From: Micromussa lordhowensis
Lineage: Eukaryota > Cnidaria > Anthozoa > Scleractinia > Lobophylliidae
NCBI GenBank assembly: GCA_964020085.1
Contig: OZ026606.1
Location: forward strand, 24,782,493-24,846,492
Length of the DNA stretch: 64,000 bases
Reading direction: 5' to 3'
Of the stretch, positions 35,310-64,000 are shown piece after piece (positions within the stretch are counted from its first letter, which is position 1; each line of letters opens with the position of its first letter). A model generated the notes under the pieces. It ran no database searches. It saw nothing but the letters and a program-made list of their open reading frames with translations, and had not been told where the DNA came from. A program made the translations under genes and the position numbers.

Positions 35310-36078
35310 ACGGGCAAAGTTTTCATCTTTGCCAAAAATATTAAAACCGCAAACATAGAAGTACTTCAGAAAAAAGCAGTCAGGGCTATAGCTAAAATTC
35401 AGTATAGAGAGAGTACACATCATGTATTTAAGGAACTAAAAATATTAAAAGTACAAGAGATAAATAAGCTACAAATATTTAACAATTATCCTGCGAAATC
35501 GCGCGGAATATCGTCTGATACTTGGCCGACGAGGCCGTAGGCCGAGTCGGCTAAAATCAGACGATATTCCGCGAGATTGAGCAGGATAATTGTTTTATTA
35601 TTCAACAAATTGATAACAAAACAGCCTAAACCCTTGTAAATCTCTCTGTCGACATTTTCTCACTTCACTTTTTCTTCCCACGTACGAAGCTACGTATACC
35701 GCCGGATATCTGTTACCTACAGATGACAGATATCGAGAGCATTATGACCATATTTGGGTAGTGTTACAATGTGTTGAATAATAACATTTTTTATGTTCAA
35801 GTAATCAACTTCCAAAAAAGATCAAAAAATTTGTCAGACATCTTTTCAGCAAATTATCAAATACATAGTTATGGCACACGACATGCAGATGACTTTCACC
35901 TTCCACGTAAATCAACTACACTTGGCCAATACTCCTTGGCCTTTCAAGGTCCAAAAATATGGAATAGTATAGACTCTAAAACACGTAATATCAAATCTTT
36001 CAATATATTTAAGAATATCATAAAAAGATCTATAATAGACGAAGACAACAGCAGTGGCAAAATATCCCTTCTATAAAT
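35310..36078 (+). pseudogene. LINE (CR1/L2-like) pol C-terminal fragment interrupted by composite element B
   Basis: Before the insertion the frame reads KTANIEVLQKKAVRAIAK and FKELKILKVQEINKLQIFN; after it (from 35786) it continues with YGTRHADDFHLP, FQGPKIWNSID and a stop near 36076. This is the characteristic C-terminal tail of RT in non-LTR elements. It lies upstream of TMPPE on the opposite strand. The 5' part of the LINE is absent. Confidence 0.75.
35484..35781. mobile_element. Composite hairpin element B, 298 bp, TAAC target duplication
   Basis: Part 1 is a hairpin (35484 to about 35600, AATTATCC ... GGATAATT) with apex ACGAGGCCGTAGGCCGAGT at about 35529-35547 and right end TAATTGTTTTA. 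Part 2 is an inverted pair, TTATTCAACA at about 35601 and TGTTGAATAA ending at 35781. TAAC flanks both sides (35480-35483 and 35782-35785). The insertion breaks a LINE frame whose two sides are otherwise collinear. Confidence 0.75.
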
Positions 36079-36867
36079 AATTTTTTGTTACTTATTGCTT
36101 CGTTGACAATTTTCATGGGATTGTTTGAGTAATTTCAAGTTTGATAATTAGTATCAGTTATACCATTAAATATAATACCATTATGATATACTACAAAATT
36201 GTATGTCACAGTAAATTTGTAATTAGGGATCTACAAATTCAAGCATTTTTTTTGCTTTTCTATAGACTCCCTCATCACTTGTTTTTGTATCAACAAATTA
36301 GTAATAGGTGATAAATAATTTACATTGTAATAGGTGATGGAAGCGAATAAAGTGAAAGTGAAAGTGAAATGATTTAACTCCCGAGAAAAACCCGACAAAA
36401 AATGCGTCCCATTGCAGCATTGCTGATAACTATCACAGTAATACTTCTTGCTTTTCATTCAGTTAAATCAGCAGCATTTTTCGTCTTTCGTATGATGTAT
36501 GACAGATGGACTAACGAATGTCTAACTCTTCAGTTGACTTCCGCTTTGATGAAAGCAAGAAATTGACGTCAGCGAAGAATATGCCTGGTCAGTTCCTTGT
36601 GAGTAGAGTCCTGGTTCGATCTTCAGTACTACGATCCAACGATACCACCCCAATTTATAATTTTTTCGTTAGCCATATGGCTTCGTGTGACAAGACATAC
36701 TTTTGACCGCATTTTGAATGTGATGGGCCACCGTTTAGTACGACAACAATCTCTTTTTAGATATCCATTACCACCAGAGAAAATACTTGCATTAGGACTC
36801 TAGGAAACTCGTATGTAAGCATTGGGCCATCAAAAAAAGTGGGAGACTGCGACAAATTCTAATGGTT
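36079..36867. other. AT-rich intergenic sequence, no gene seen
   Basis: Contains a run of GTGAAAGTGAAAGTGAAA near 36350 and otherwise nothing recognised on either strand. Confidence 0.5.
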
Positions 36868-37247
36868 GTTAGAAAATAACCCAAAGCAAATACGCACGCT
36901 GATTGGTTTAAAACCGTGTTTCTATTTAACAATTAGATTATTCGCTCTCGATTTCTATCGCGTGATAGTTGACGAGGGCGCAGCCCGAGTCAACTATCGC
37001 GCGATAGAAATCGAGAGCGAATAATCTAATTGTTTTAGTATAAATCTACTAGTCGTTCAAAACTTAATCTAAATCCTCTTCTCAGCACTTCAAAAACGCC
37101 AAGAAACGGCCGTCATTTTGTTAACAAGTGCACACTGTCACGCTACTCACTATCTATCACAGAATAGATAGTGAGTAGCGTAGCGAATCAGAGAACGGCC
37201 TTCGTGATAGAACGCTAGTAGATTTATACATGTTTTCTATTTCTTAA
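36868..37247. repeat. Foldback repeat, copy 2, containing composite element C
   Basis: The outer 55 bp and last 18 bp match the repeat at 22490-22832. Inside is a hairpin (36926-37036) with stem word TTCTATCGCG and apex ACGAGGGCGCAGCCCGAGT at about 36972-36990, ending TAATTGTTTTA. It is followed by a second inverted pair, GTATAAATCTACTAG at about 37037 and CTAGTAGATTTATAC at about 37217, with an inner hairpin ACTATCTATCACAGAATAGATAGT. Confidence 0.65.
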
Positions 37248-39003
37248 TTAAAATCCCTGTCTGTCCAAGGCAAAGAATAAGCGCGAACTGAAGCAATATC
37301 GCGCGCTTTTTAAATTTTATCCCAAAATGTCCTGTTCAATTTTCATTCAGTGACAAGCGTTGACAATCACCGCTGTGATTCCTATTGTTCAGCTAAGGAA
37401 TGATGTCACGACAATTTGCCGCATTATTCAAATAAACGAATACACCTCCATAGTTCAATTTATCATGCGGAATTTGGTCAAAATCTACGAAGAGGCAAAC
37501 TCATAAAAATATGAGACCCAAAACAAGAAAGTTATGCCAGGGCAAGCGTTGCCACGTCCCCCCCTCCCCTCCCCGTTCTTTGTGAAAATTGACAAGTTAG
37601 GGGTCCCATATTTTTATGGGTTTGCGACGGATTCTAATTCAACTTCTAAATTCGGCACGATATATCCGGCGGTGCGGTTCATTTTTTGTTTAACAAAAAA
37701 ACACAAAATCGAAATTTTGCGGAATTTCTGGCGTTTTTGAGCTTGATTTGGCTAGATTTGGAAAAAACTTGTGCACTACTTAAATGAAAAAATCTGAAAA
37801 GCGTGTCATCGGTAGAAAGGTCCACTGAATGTTTTCGTTTTCGTTAGTGTCGCGGGAAATTTGGGGAAATCTGGCTTTTAGCATGCTGTTCGAGAAGATG
37901 GGCGCAACTATTCATTATGTAATTGCCAACGAGCCAGCCGAGCGAAGACGCTCGGCTTGCGAGGCGGCAGAGAATAGTGCCGCGCGAAGGATGGCGTATG
38001 CGATCGAGCTCTGAAAGTGGAACTGTAAGGTGTAACAATGGCTCAGTTTGAGCCAATTGCAAGGACGGAACTATTCGAGCCACAGTAGATTTTAGCCAAT
38101 CAGGAGGCGCGTTACATCTCGTGGAATTTCTTTGCTGTTGTTTATCCAACTGTGAACAATTTCATAGTCTCAGAACATATCGAACCAGTGTGTTTCCTCT
38201 CTCACTTTATCGAAATGAAAGTTCAATTGGGGAGCGTACCCTTTACAAAACTCTTCTTCTAATTCGAATATTCAGGAAAACTGTCAGACAAGAGCAAATC
38301 CAAGACACAAAATCGACACGAAAACGAACCAGCGTGTTCATGAATCGAAACAGTGTATTCCTTCTCTGTTTACCTATATCGAACTGAAAGTTCCATCGGG
38401 CAGCTTTTTTGGAAAGATTGTGTTCACCAGTCGAACCACTAGAGCAAATCCAGTGTTGAAATCTAGCATATCGAACTGAAGGTTGAGTCGGCAGTGTTTC
38501 CGAACAGAACTGAACGAGCGTGTTTATCATACAGTCGAATCCAGTGGATCCAGTGGATCTGTTTTGCCACAGAATTAAACGAGTCGTGTTCATCAATCAA
38601 ACTAGCGTGTTCACTTTCACTTTGACTTTGCCCATCATATTGAACTGAAAGTTCGACCGAGCAGCGATACATTCCAGTACTCTTGATATTCAGGGATTGC
38701 GTGACGAACGTTACCGGCCGGTAAACGCGTAATAATTTTCTCTCGGTAATGTTTGCAACAGAAGAGAACCAAAAATCCGTTGTGCTGTATTAATAAACCC
38801 CTTATTATAGCACAAATTATTCGCTCGTTGGCACTCTATCGATAGGTATACCTAGTAAATAAACTCATAAAATATACTCATTTTTGCACGTTTATTTTGA
38901 ATTTCTAGTTTTCCGACTGGTTCACTGAATGTCGGTCACCAGCCGAAACGGACCTTCCCATTTGACTTCCGACCAAAATGGCTGAAATTTTCGGTAATTT
39001 AGT
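37248..39003. other. Intergenic region with degenerate internal repeats
   Basis: No gene recognised. Between about 38205 and 38660 the motif TCGAACTGAAAGTTC recurs four times with small changes (about 38212, 38380, 38468 and 38640) together with GTGTTCA-type words, a decayed long-period tandem repeat. A GC-rich palindromic block with CCGAGCGAAGACGCTCGG lies at about 37939. Confidence 0.45.
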
Positions 39004-39266
39004 GCGTCTTTCAATAACATGCGGACTCTAAAATTCAAAGATCAACCGACAAATGTGTTTTCCGCTACCGTCAATCAAATGTTCGGCGGCTCCTCCCAGC
39101 TTCCGACTACTGCCGAGCGCGCGGTAATCAAATGAAATCGTTGAGCACAGTCCAGACAACATAGTTGGAAGCTGGGAGGAGCCGCCGAACATTTGATTGA
39201 CGGTAGCCAAAAACGCATTTGTCGGTTGAGCTTTGAATTTTAGAGTCCGTACGTTATTGAAAAGCG
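39004..39266. mobile_element. Large palindrome, about 105-bp arms
   Basis: The left arm (about 39004-39110) and right arm (about 39163-39266) are close reverse complements, with shared words GGACTCTAAAATTCAAAG and ACCGTCAATCAAATGTTCGG around a 50-bp centre. The structure of a MITE or foldback; open frames across it are not genes. Confidence 0.7.
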
Positions 39267-40070
39267 CAGTAATGATGGAAAGCACCCACCGTACCTGGAA
39301 AGTGACATCGCTAACAATCAATTTTTTTTTTCCAGCAGTAATAGAAGGACTGTCGAAAAAAAAAGTATTCTTAGAAACCACGAAGGTCAATAACTCGAGC
39401 AAAGTCACACTTCGAATTCCCGCTCGTACACACATCACACACACACACTCGCTCAGTCACATGACCACTGTTCATAGTCCCGGATGTCCACAGGACACCA
39501 CATTTCTACTACGAAAATGCCGTACCAATGCCATTTACAAAATGTCACAATTAACCTAGCTACTACCAAGAGTTTTATAACAAAGACGTCTGGATGAAGA
39601 AGAACAGCAGCAAAAACCGATACAATATTGTTCAGTAAGTAGTGACATATCAGTTTCAAAAGAAGATAAAGCTGTACGAAGCAGGGAGCTATTTCGTCGA
39701 CTTGCTCTCACTCCAATATTACGCTCGCTGCGCATGCTAGGAAAGATTGTCATTAGTCAAGCAAATTCAAGGAATTTTTATTTTCTTAACCGGCAGCCTG
39801 AGAGCTGCCACGTTTATGGCCTTGTTAAATACAAACTATGTCTAGGTTCTACTGAGCAGCCTGCAGCTAGGTAATTCAGCTAGGTTTTAGAAAATTTGTA
39901 TTATAAGTGCTTTACTATTCCTATGGAAATTGTTTTACGAGGGAGATAGGCCTGGAATGTTAGCTTCACTATGTCCAAAGCCAAACGTTTTAAATACGTT
40001 ACGTTTCCAACGAAACACCGTCCTGTCTCTTGGAAATTATTTCCTACATTCAACTCGACGTACTTCAAAA

Positions 40071-58991
<18,921 letters not shown>

Positions 58992-59093
58992 CCTGATGGA
59001 GGCACGGTACGTTCTCTCCGAGAGACTGCGAAAAGCGATCAAATTCAAAGATGAAAAGAACCCACTTGGCAGAAAGCACCGGCCGAAAATCAT
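58992..59093 (-). other. AARS1: In-frame 34-codon N-terminal extension of AARS1, candidate mitochondrial targeting leader
   Basis: An upstream ATG at 59093 is in frame with the canonical AARS1 start and no stop intervenes. The 34 residues begin [13 protein letters not shown] and end ERTYRASIR. They contain five Arg, many Ser/Phe/Leu, a single Glu and no Asp, as expected for a cleavable matrix-targeting helix. The upstream ATG has T at -3 and A at +4 (weak), while the downstream ATG has A and G (strong), so leaky scanning could make both forms. An out-of-frame ATG at about 59123 opens a ten-codon uORF whose TGA overlaps the extension ATG. The function is inferred. Confidence 0.6.
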
Positions 59094-59279
59094 GAAACTT
59101 CTATGGACATCATGCAATCCATGGGGGTAGCCGCTGACTGCTAATACAGCTCTCCCCAGTCTTCACGGTAAAACTGGTCCCCGGGGAACCTGCAAACAAA
59201 CCCTGGTGGACTTTGTTATTTGAACACGTCCTACTGTAAATTGGTGGCGAAAAGTGACGCACAGAGGTACGTTGCGAAA
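59094..59279. promoter_or_regulatory. Putative bidirectional promoter between AARS1 and FA2H
   Basis: The AARS1 start codons (58991 or 59093, minus) and the FA2H start (59280, plus) diverge over at most 290 bp. Both 5' UTRs and core promoters must fit here. No TATA box is evident. Confidence 0.5.
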
Positions 59280-62200
59280 ATGGAACTTCCTCAATTTTCC
59301 TTAGAGGAGGTGCAACAGCACAACACAGAGAAAGATTTTTGGGTGATTCACCGTGCAAAGGTGTATGATGTTAGCGAATTTCTAGAGCGGCATCCCGGTG
59401 GGAAAGATATTTTGTTGTCCTTTGCTGGCCAAGATGTGACAACATTGATGACTCAAGACGATCCTCATAAACACACCACGTTTGCGTATGGATGGCTTAG
59501 AAAATACCTCATAGGACGTTTAAAAGGCGAGGTAAGGAAAACTGTCTAACTCTGAAAGCGTTTGGCTTGTCATCAGACAGTTTGCTTAAAATGTTTTGAA
59601 GGCGTTTTCCCAGGAGAGATCAATCGAGCGCCAAATTTGCTTGCGAAGGGTTCTTTTACCAAAGCCTTAAATAAATTTAAAGCTTGTCACAGTCCCAATA
59701 ATAACCATCTTTGTTAAAAATCTATCAGTTAGTGTCTTTTGTGTTGTTTTGTAGTAAAATTTTACAGCCTTGTCTGTTTCATACTGCATCATCTATTTGA
59801 GCTGGACGCTATTTCTCTACGCTTGACTTCTTGCTCATTGGCTCATTGTACCATTGCATAAGCTAAACTAAACTTAATTGCATGCTCCGTTTAATTTAAA
59901 TTAAAAACTTAACTTTGGAGCAGTGAATTGCTGAACAGAAAGAAGGTCATATGTACTGCTGATCGAAATAAGCTTTTTTGACTGCAGAGTTATAGACTCT
60001 CCGTGCTGGATATATAAGTCCAATATTTATGCTCACGAATGTTCCCGGGGAATGTTTTAGAATGCCGTTCTGTTCTTATGGAAATTTTGCAAGAATGCTT
60101 CTCAAAGGGCGTTTTATGATATGAAAATGTTTTGTCAACCCTCAGGCTTTTTCTCTCTCAGTGGGATAAAAAATGTCAAAATATCAGTTTGAGAGCACTA
60201 GAAATGAATTCAGTACCTTTTATTATCACCTAGCTGTAATTTAATCACCCAAAAATATCTAATTACAATTACAAAAGTGTTGTGTTGTTAAAGTGTCCAG
60301 AGCATAAGGATTGTTCTGGAAGTGGATGTAGTATTCTAGATAGTCAAATGTTTTTACACAGCAGTTTCAATTTCTCAGCCAAAGAAGAAAATTTTGCATG
60401 ATTGAACACTGTAAACCACCCTCCTGTCTCATCTCTCTCCAGATGAAAGCAAAGACATGCACATATTTACGTGTACAGTGGAACCTCAATTTAACAAACC
60501 TTTATATAACAAAATCCCTGGTTTAACAAATTATTTTCCTAGCCCCAGTATTAGTAAAATATATTGAAAACAACCTCTGTTCAACAAAACCTTGTTATAG
60601 CAAACATGTTTTGCCAGTCCCTTGGTCCTTCATCAAGGTTCCACTGTAGTTAACTAGTTTTGAAGTCAATTTATATCTGCTAAATATAATTGTACATGTA
60701 AATAGCACAGCCCACTTCGATTACCTTTGCTATATGCAGGTAGTGTAACCCTTTAAATTGGAAAATTAAAAGTTATAGGGTGAAATAAAAGTTGAATTGA
60801 ATATCTACATGTACCTTTAGATAACGTTAATCTATATTCATCTATAGGTTCTTTGCTTCTTCTTTTGCTGAATTTTTAGAGGGGATGAGTAGTTTGTGGA
60901 TTCTTAATTTTTTGAATATTCAAGGCTTTCTAGAAAGCGTTCTTCAGTTATACATGCGCAAGTATTTATAACACATGCTTAAATTATACAAATTGGTTTC
61001 TCTCTGCAATTGAGTAGTAACAATCACAAGGCACAACCAACAATGCAGTAAGATTGGGATAATTACACAAGGACACAGCGATGGTAGACTTGTATTTGCT
61101 CATTTTAACTGTCCTGCCATCAAAAATGAAAATCATAACCAATCAATAAACAGGGTTCATATGAGTCCTGGAAAACCTGCAAAGTCCTAAAATTTTATTG
61201 TGGCATTTTCCAGGACTGGAAAGCTCTTTGAATTCAGAGGTAATTTATTTTCTTCTTTGTGCGTTATTTTGGATGTTAAAAACTATTTCTGTCTCGCTGT
61301 CAATTAGCCAAGTATTCTGACTTGCATTTGATTTATAGCAGAGCAAAATGATTTACAGTGTTGTGGATATAAACATGCATTTATTTTTATAAGGTTTATG
61401 TAAGTGGGTGGGTTTGTGTGGTGTGTGTGTAGGTGGTGTGTAGGTGGGTTTATGTAAAGGTGGCTCAATACAGTTTCCAGTACTTTCCAAGACTTAGAGT
61501 TTGATGGGTCATTATAACCACTCTACATCAGTTGATACCAAAATCATGGTATCAAAAAACTGCCCAATCATTGGTGAACAAGTTGCTGTCAATTTTATGG
61601 CACAATAAGTTACCATAGCAAAAATATGACCTGCCAAAAACACCCTTAATTTTAGCTTTAAGTGCTTATAACTCGGAAACCAGCTTGGTGACCCCCATTT
61701 TTTTATTATCAAATTGTAATCAGCATGGTAAGATACAACTTTTTGCAAAGTTTAAAAAAATTCTATGGAGGGAGTTCAGAGCCACCTTAAATTTTCGAAA
61801 ATTTGGAAAGTACTGGAAACTGTTGTGAGCCACCTTAAACAGATGTTTAAACATGGTTCCTTGGCATAGTCAAGCTAAACTGTAAATGAACGTCCTTTTA
61901 TATAGCAAACAATGTGCTTTGAGGTTAATTCAATTCAGGCAACATGAAATAGCAAAACATTTTTATTTCTTAGTACATTTTACCTGCTGAAATTGAATTC
62001 AGAGTGATACTTCAATACGCTGGAGACGCTGTGTTACCTGCAAAATTTCAAAGGTGTATTTGCACAGTTGAGATCAACAAAAATTATGTTTACTCAGTAC
62101 CCCGGTGGAAAAGTCTCTGTCACAGGTGGTCACTTGACCAGCTTCGACCAGGGTCTTTCTCCCAACGACAAGGGAGGCAGAGGAGAGAAAGCCTGCCTGG

Positions 62201-63917
62201 AAATATGACAGTTGTAAATTATTGTGTGGACATGCATAATGAGGATTGATGCATGATGAGGATTGACTGAAATAAAATTCTTACTCTTCAGCTGTACTGT
62301 GACACATTGAAATTATTACTTTGTCTAATGTAAGTGGCACGGCGGCCTCATGGTTAGTGCACTCGACTCCGGAGTGAGCGTTCTGGGTTTGAGCCCTGGT
62401 GGGGGGCGTTGTGTTGTGTTCTTGGGCAAGACACTTTACTCTCACGGTGCCCCTCTCCATCCAGGTGTATAAATGGGTACTGGTGAATTTAATGCTGGGG
62501 GTAACCCTGCGATGGACTAGCATCCCATCCAGGGGGAGTAGAAATATTCCTAGTCGCTTCATGCTAATGAAACTGGGATAAGCTCCAGCCTAATGAGCCA
62601 CTTGGCTTGTATGCAGACTTTACCTTTACCTAATGTAAGAACTGTTCAGTTAGCAACGCTCAAAAGATAAATGTATCTTTTGAGCTACATGACCACCATC
62701 TTAATGTCACATGAAGTAAGAGCGTGCAAATTCAAATGTGCTATAATACAGAAAGAAGAATACTGTTGACTTACAACTTTGTTAACTTATGTCAAGTTGT
62801 AGCTCAAGGAGCTAAAACCTCAGAATTGATAGTGTTTTACTTTAATGGGAATATGACAACATCACATGAAAAGTGTTAATAGCATGAACCATTTTAAATA
62901 GAGAAAACTATCAGAACTTTGTTATCATTGGATAGACATGAGTTCTAGTTGAATGTTTTGTTTTGCACTGTTAAGTAGCTGAGAAAGGGTTTCAAGAACT
63001 TATTGTCTGAGTGAAAGATACATTTGGCTCAAGGTCCATGCATCCTGGCCGGGAGCCAAATATTCTCCCATCCTGTCCATTCTAAGTCAGTCAAATGTGT
63101 ATTTTATCATACCACCTGTAGTAAGCTTGATTTGGTTGGAAGACATGATAATTTAATTCATTTGTGCTACAGCGTAAATGAATGGTGATAATTATTAACA
63201 ACTTGTGCAGCAGTTGACAGAATTTTTTGGACAGGTTTATACATCAAGAAGTTTTTCTATAGGACTGAGTGAGTGGTGCTATACTGTGGCATAATGCAAC
63301 AGTGAATTAAATGATTACCACACACCTTCCTTTTTTCCCAGCTTTTATTTTTCATTTCTCATACCATTGTGTGTTTGTTACTTTTTCCCTTCAGTGTGAA
63401 AGGCTTGTGGCTGAAGGCCTACTTTTTGCAAAGCATCTAACCTTTTTTTTTTAATTTCTTTTATTTGATATACATTGTATATTTTATTATGGTTGTACTT
63501 CATGTAGTTTTTTGTCAGGTGTTTTTGTTGTGCTGCATGTGGTATATTTGTTCCCAATTTTCATACTGATTACAAAAGCCAAACAATGTCTGTCAGGGTG
63601 AGGGCTGCTACAGTTGTACAGTCATGTAGTGTTACAATTCATCAGTGTTACAATGTAAAATTTTATTGCTGCATGTACATCCAATAGTACTTTCTGTGGC
63701 CATAAATTTCAGATTGCTTTGCTGTAGACCAAATTGTTGTCGCTTTCAGTTTGATATCAGCTGTTTTTAATACATGTTAATACTAATTATTTAAATTTAT
63801 ACATGTATACATTGTTGGTTCCTTTTGACTTAAATTTGCCTTTATAAATAACAGGAAAATGACAAAGAATTCGACTCAACAACAAAAGAAAATCTGCCTA
63901 TGGATGGATGGAGGGAG
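59280..63917 (+). CDS. FA2H: Fatty acid 2-hydroxylase, first two coding exons (gene continues past window)
   Basis: FA2H is an ER membrane enzyme that 2-hydroxylates the fatty acids of ceramides, using an N-terminal cytochrome b5 domain as electron donor. Exon 1 (59280-59531, 84 codons) encodes that domain: FWVIHRAKVYDVSEFLERHP, the haem-binding HPGG, and a second axial His probably in DDPHKHT, followed by YGWLRKYLIGRLKGE. Exon 2 (about 63855-63917) encodes ENDKEFDS ... MDGWRE and a GT donor. The first true ATG is 59280; the frame is open to 59220 only through a TTG. The hydroxylase domain with its His boxes would lie beyond the window. Intron 1 (4.3 kb) holds several MITEs and a SINE. Confidence 0.85.
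60476..60646. mobile_element. Pogo-like MITE, 171 bp, TA target duplication (FA2H intron 1)
   Basis: CAGTGGAACCT and AGGTTCCACTG are perfect inverted ends flanked by TA on both sides. The interior has AACAAAAC/GTTATAG words typical of Tc1/mariner-pogo derived MITEs. Confidence 0.75.
61450..61795. mobile_element. MITE, AAGGTGGCTC ends, copy 2 (FA2H intron 1)
   Basis: AAGGTGGCTCAATAC at the left and GAGCCACCTTAAA at the right. It is the reverse complement of 46080-46363 through most of its length. A further GAGCCACCTTAAAC just downstream (about 61828) suggests a nested or duplicated end. Confidence 0.7.
62335..62629 (+). mobile_element. tRNA-derived SINE, copy 2, with 10-bp target duplication (FA2H intron 1)
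   Basis: The tRNA head has GCGGCCTCATGGTTAGTGC (A box) and GGTTTGAGCCC (B box), followed by the same body blocks as 31423-31816 and a TTTACCTTTACC tail. CTAATGTAAG flanks it at 62325-62334 and 62630-62639, the signature of target-primed insertion. Confidence 0.85.
62640..63854. other. FA2H intron 1, remainder
   Basis: AT-rich intronic sequence before FA2H exon 2. No repeat with clear ends and no exon were recognised. Confidence 0.5.
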
Positions 63918-64000
63918 GTATGAAATATTGAAGAGTTAAATGGTATATTCACTATGATTATAGTCGGGGTAAAAGTGTTACATGTAAAGCAAATGGTTCC

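Noticed and set aside
59117..59117. AARS1 start at 59117
   Set aside because: The codon there is TTG; the first in-frame ATG is at 59093 and the strongest at 58991.
59220..59220. FA2H start at 59220
   Set aside because: The codon is TTG; the first ATG in frame is 59280, which starts directly before the cytochrome b5 domain.

Overview
The window is animal nuclear DNA: long introns with GT/AG borders, no operons, AT-rich non-coding sequence, and many tRNA-derived SINEs, MITEs and foldback elements. Protein resemblance and repeat style suggest a cnidarian, most likely an anthozoan such as a stony coral. That assignment is inference from memory of protein families; no search was run.

Layout. 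1-4150: 3' part of a Ty3/Gypsy-type LTR element with the unusual domain order protease-integrase-RT-RNase H and a deletion in RT. 5538-6802 (-): main exon of a SIRT6/SIRT7-type sirtuin. 7936-10334 (-): a two-exon C-CAP/cofactor C-like protein. 10656-29254 (+): the complete NEDD8-activating enzyme subunit UBA3 in 18 exons, reconstructed with consistent splice phases (455 aa). One 8.2 kb UBA3 intron carries a 6.75 kb foldback transposon with about 1.8 kb inverted arms and an internal satellite; another carries a palindromic pair of tRNA-Thr-like SINEs. 31029-35243 (-): complete three-exon TMPPE (433 aa). 35300-40070: intergenic, with a LINE fragment and several hairpin elements. 40071-58991 (-): complete alanyl-tRNA synthetase AARS1 in 20 exons (961 aa, or 995 aa from an upstream in-frame ATG). 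An apparently intact Ginger-like DNA transposon sits in one AARS1 intron on the opposite strand. 59280 to the window end (+): first two coding exons of fatty acid 2-hydroxylase FA2H.

Arrangement. Two head-to-head pairs, C-CAP/UBA3 (about 320 bp between start codons) and AARS1/FA2H (about 190-290 bp), probably share bidirectional promoters. UBA3 and TMPPE converge. The genes are housekeeping genes of unrelated pathways (NEDD8 conjugation, translation, sphingolipid hydroxylation, chromatin deacylation).

Most notable: (a) AARS1 has an in-frame upstream ATG giving a 34-residue Arg/Ser/Phe-rich leader in weak start context, followed by the canonical ATG in strong context. This fits one gene supplying cytosolic and mitochondrial enzyme, as expected in Cnidaria, which have lost most mitochondrial synthetases. 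(b) Three composite hairpin elements have unrelated stems but nearly identical 19-nt apices and the same junction motif. One is split by the giant foldback transposon at that junction, and another interrupts a LINE reading frame with a 4-bp target duplication.
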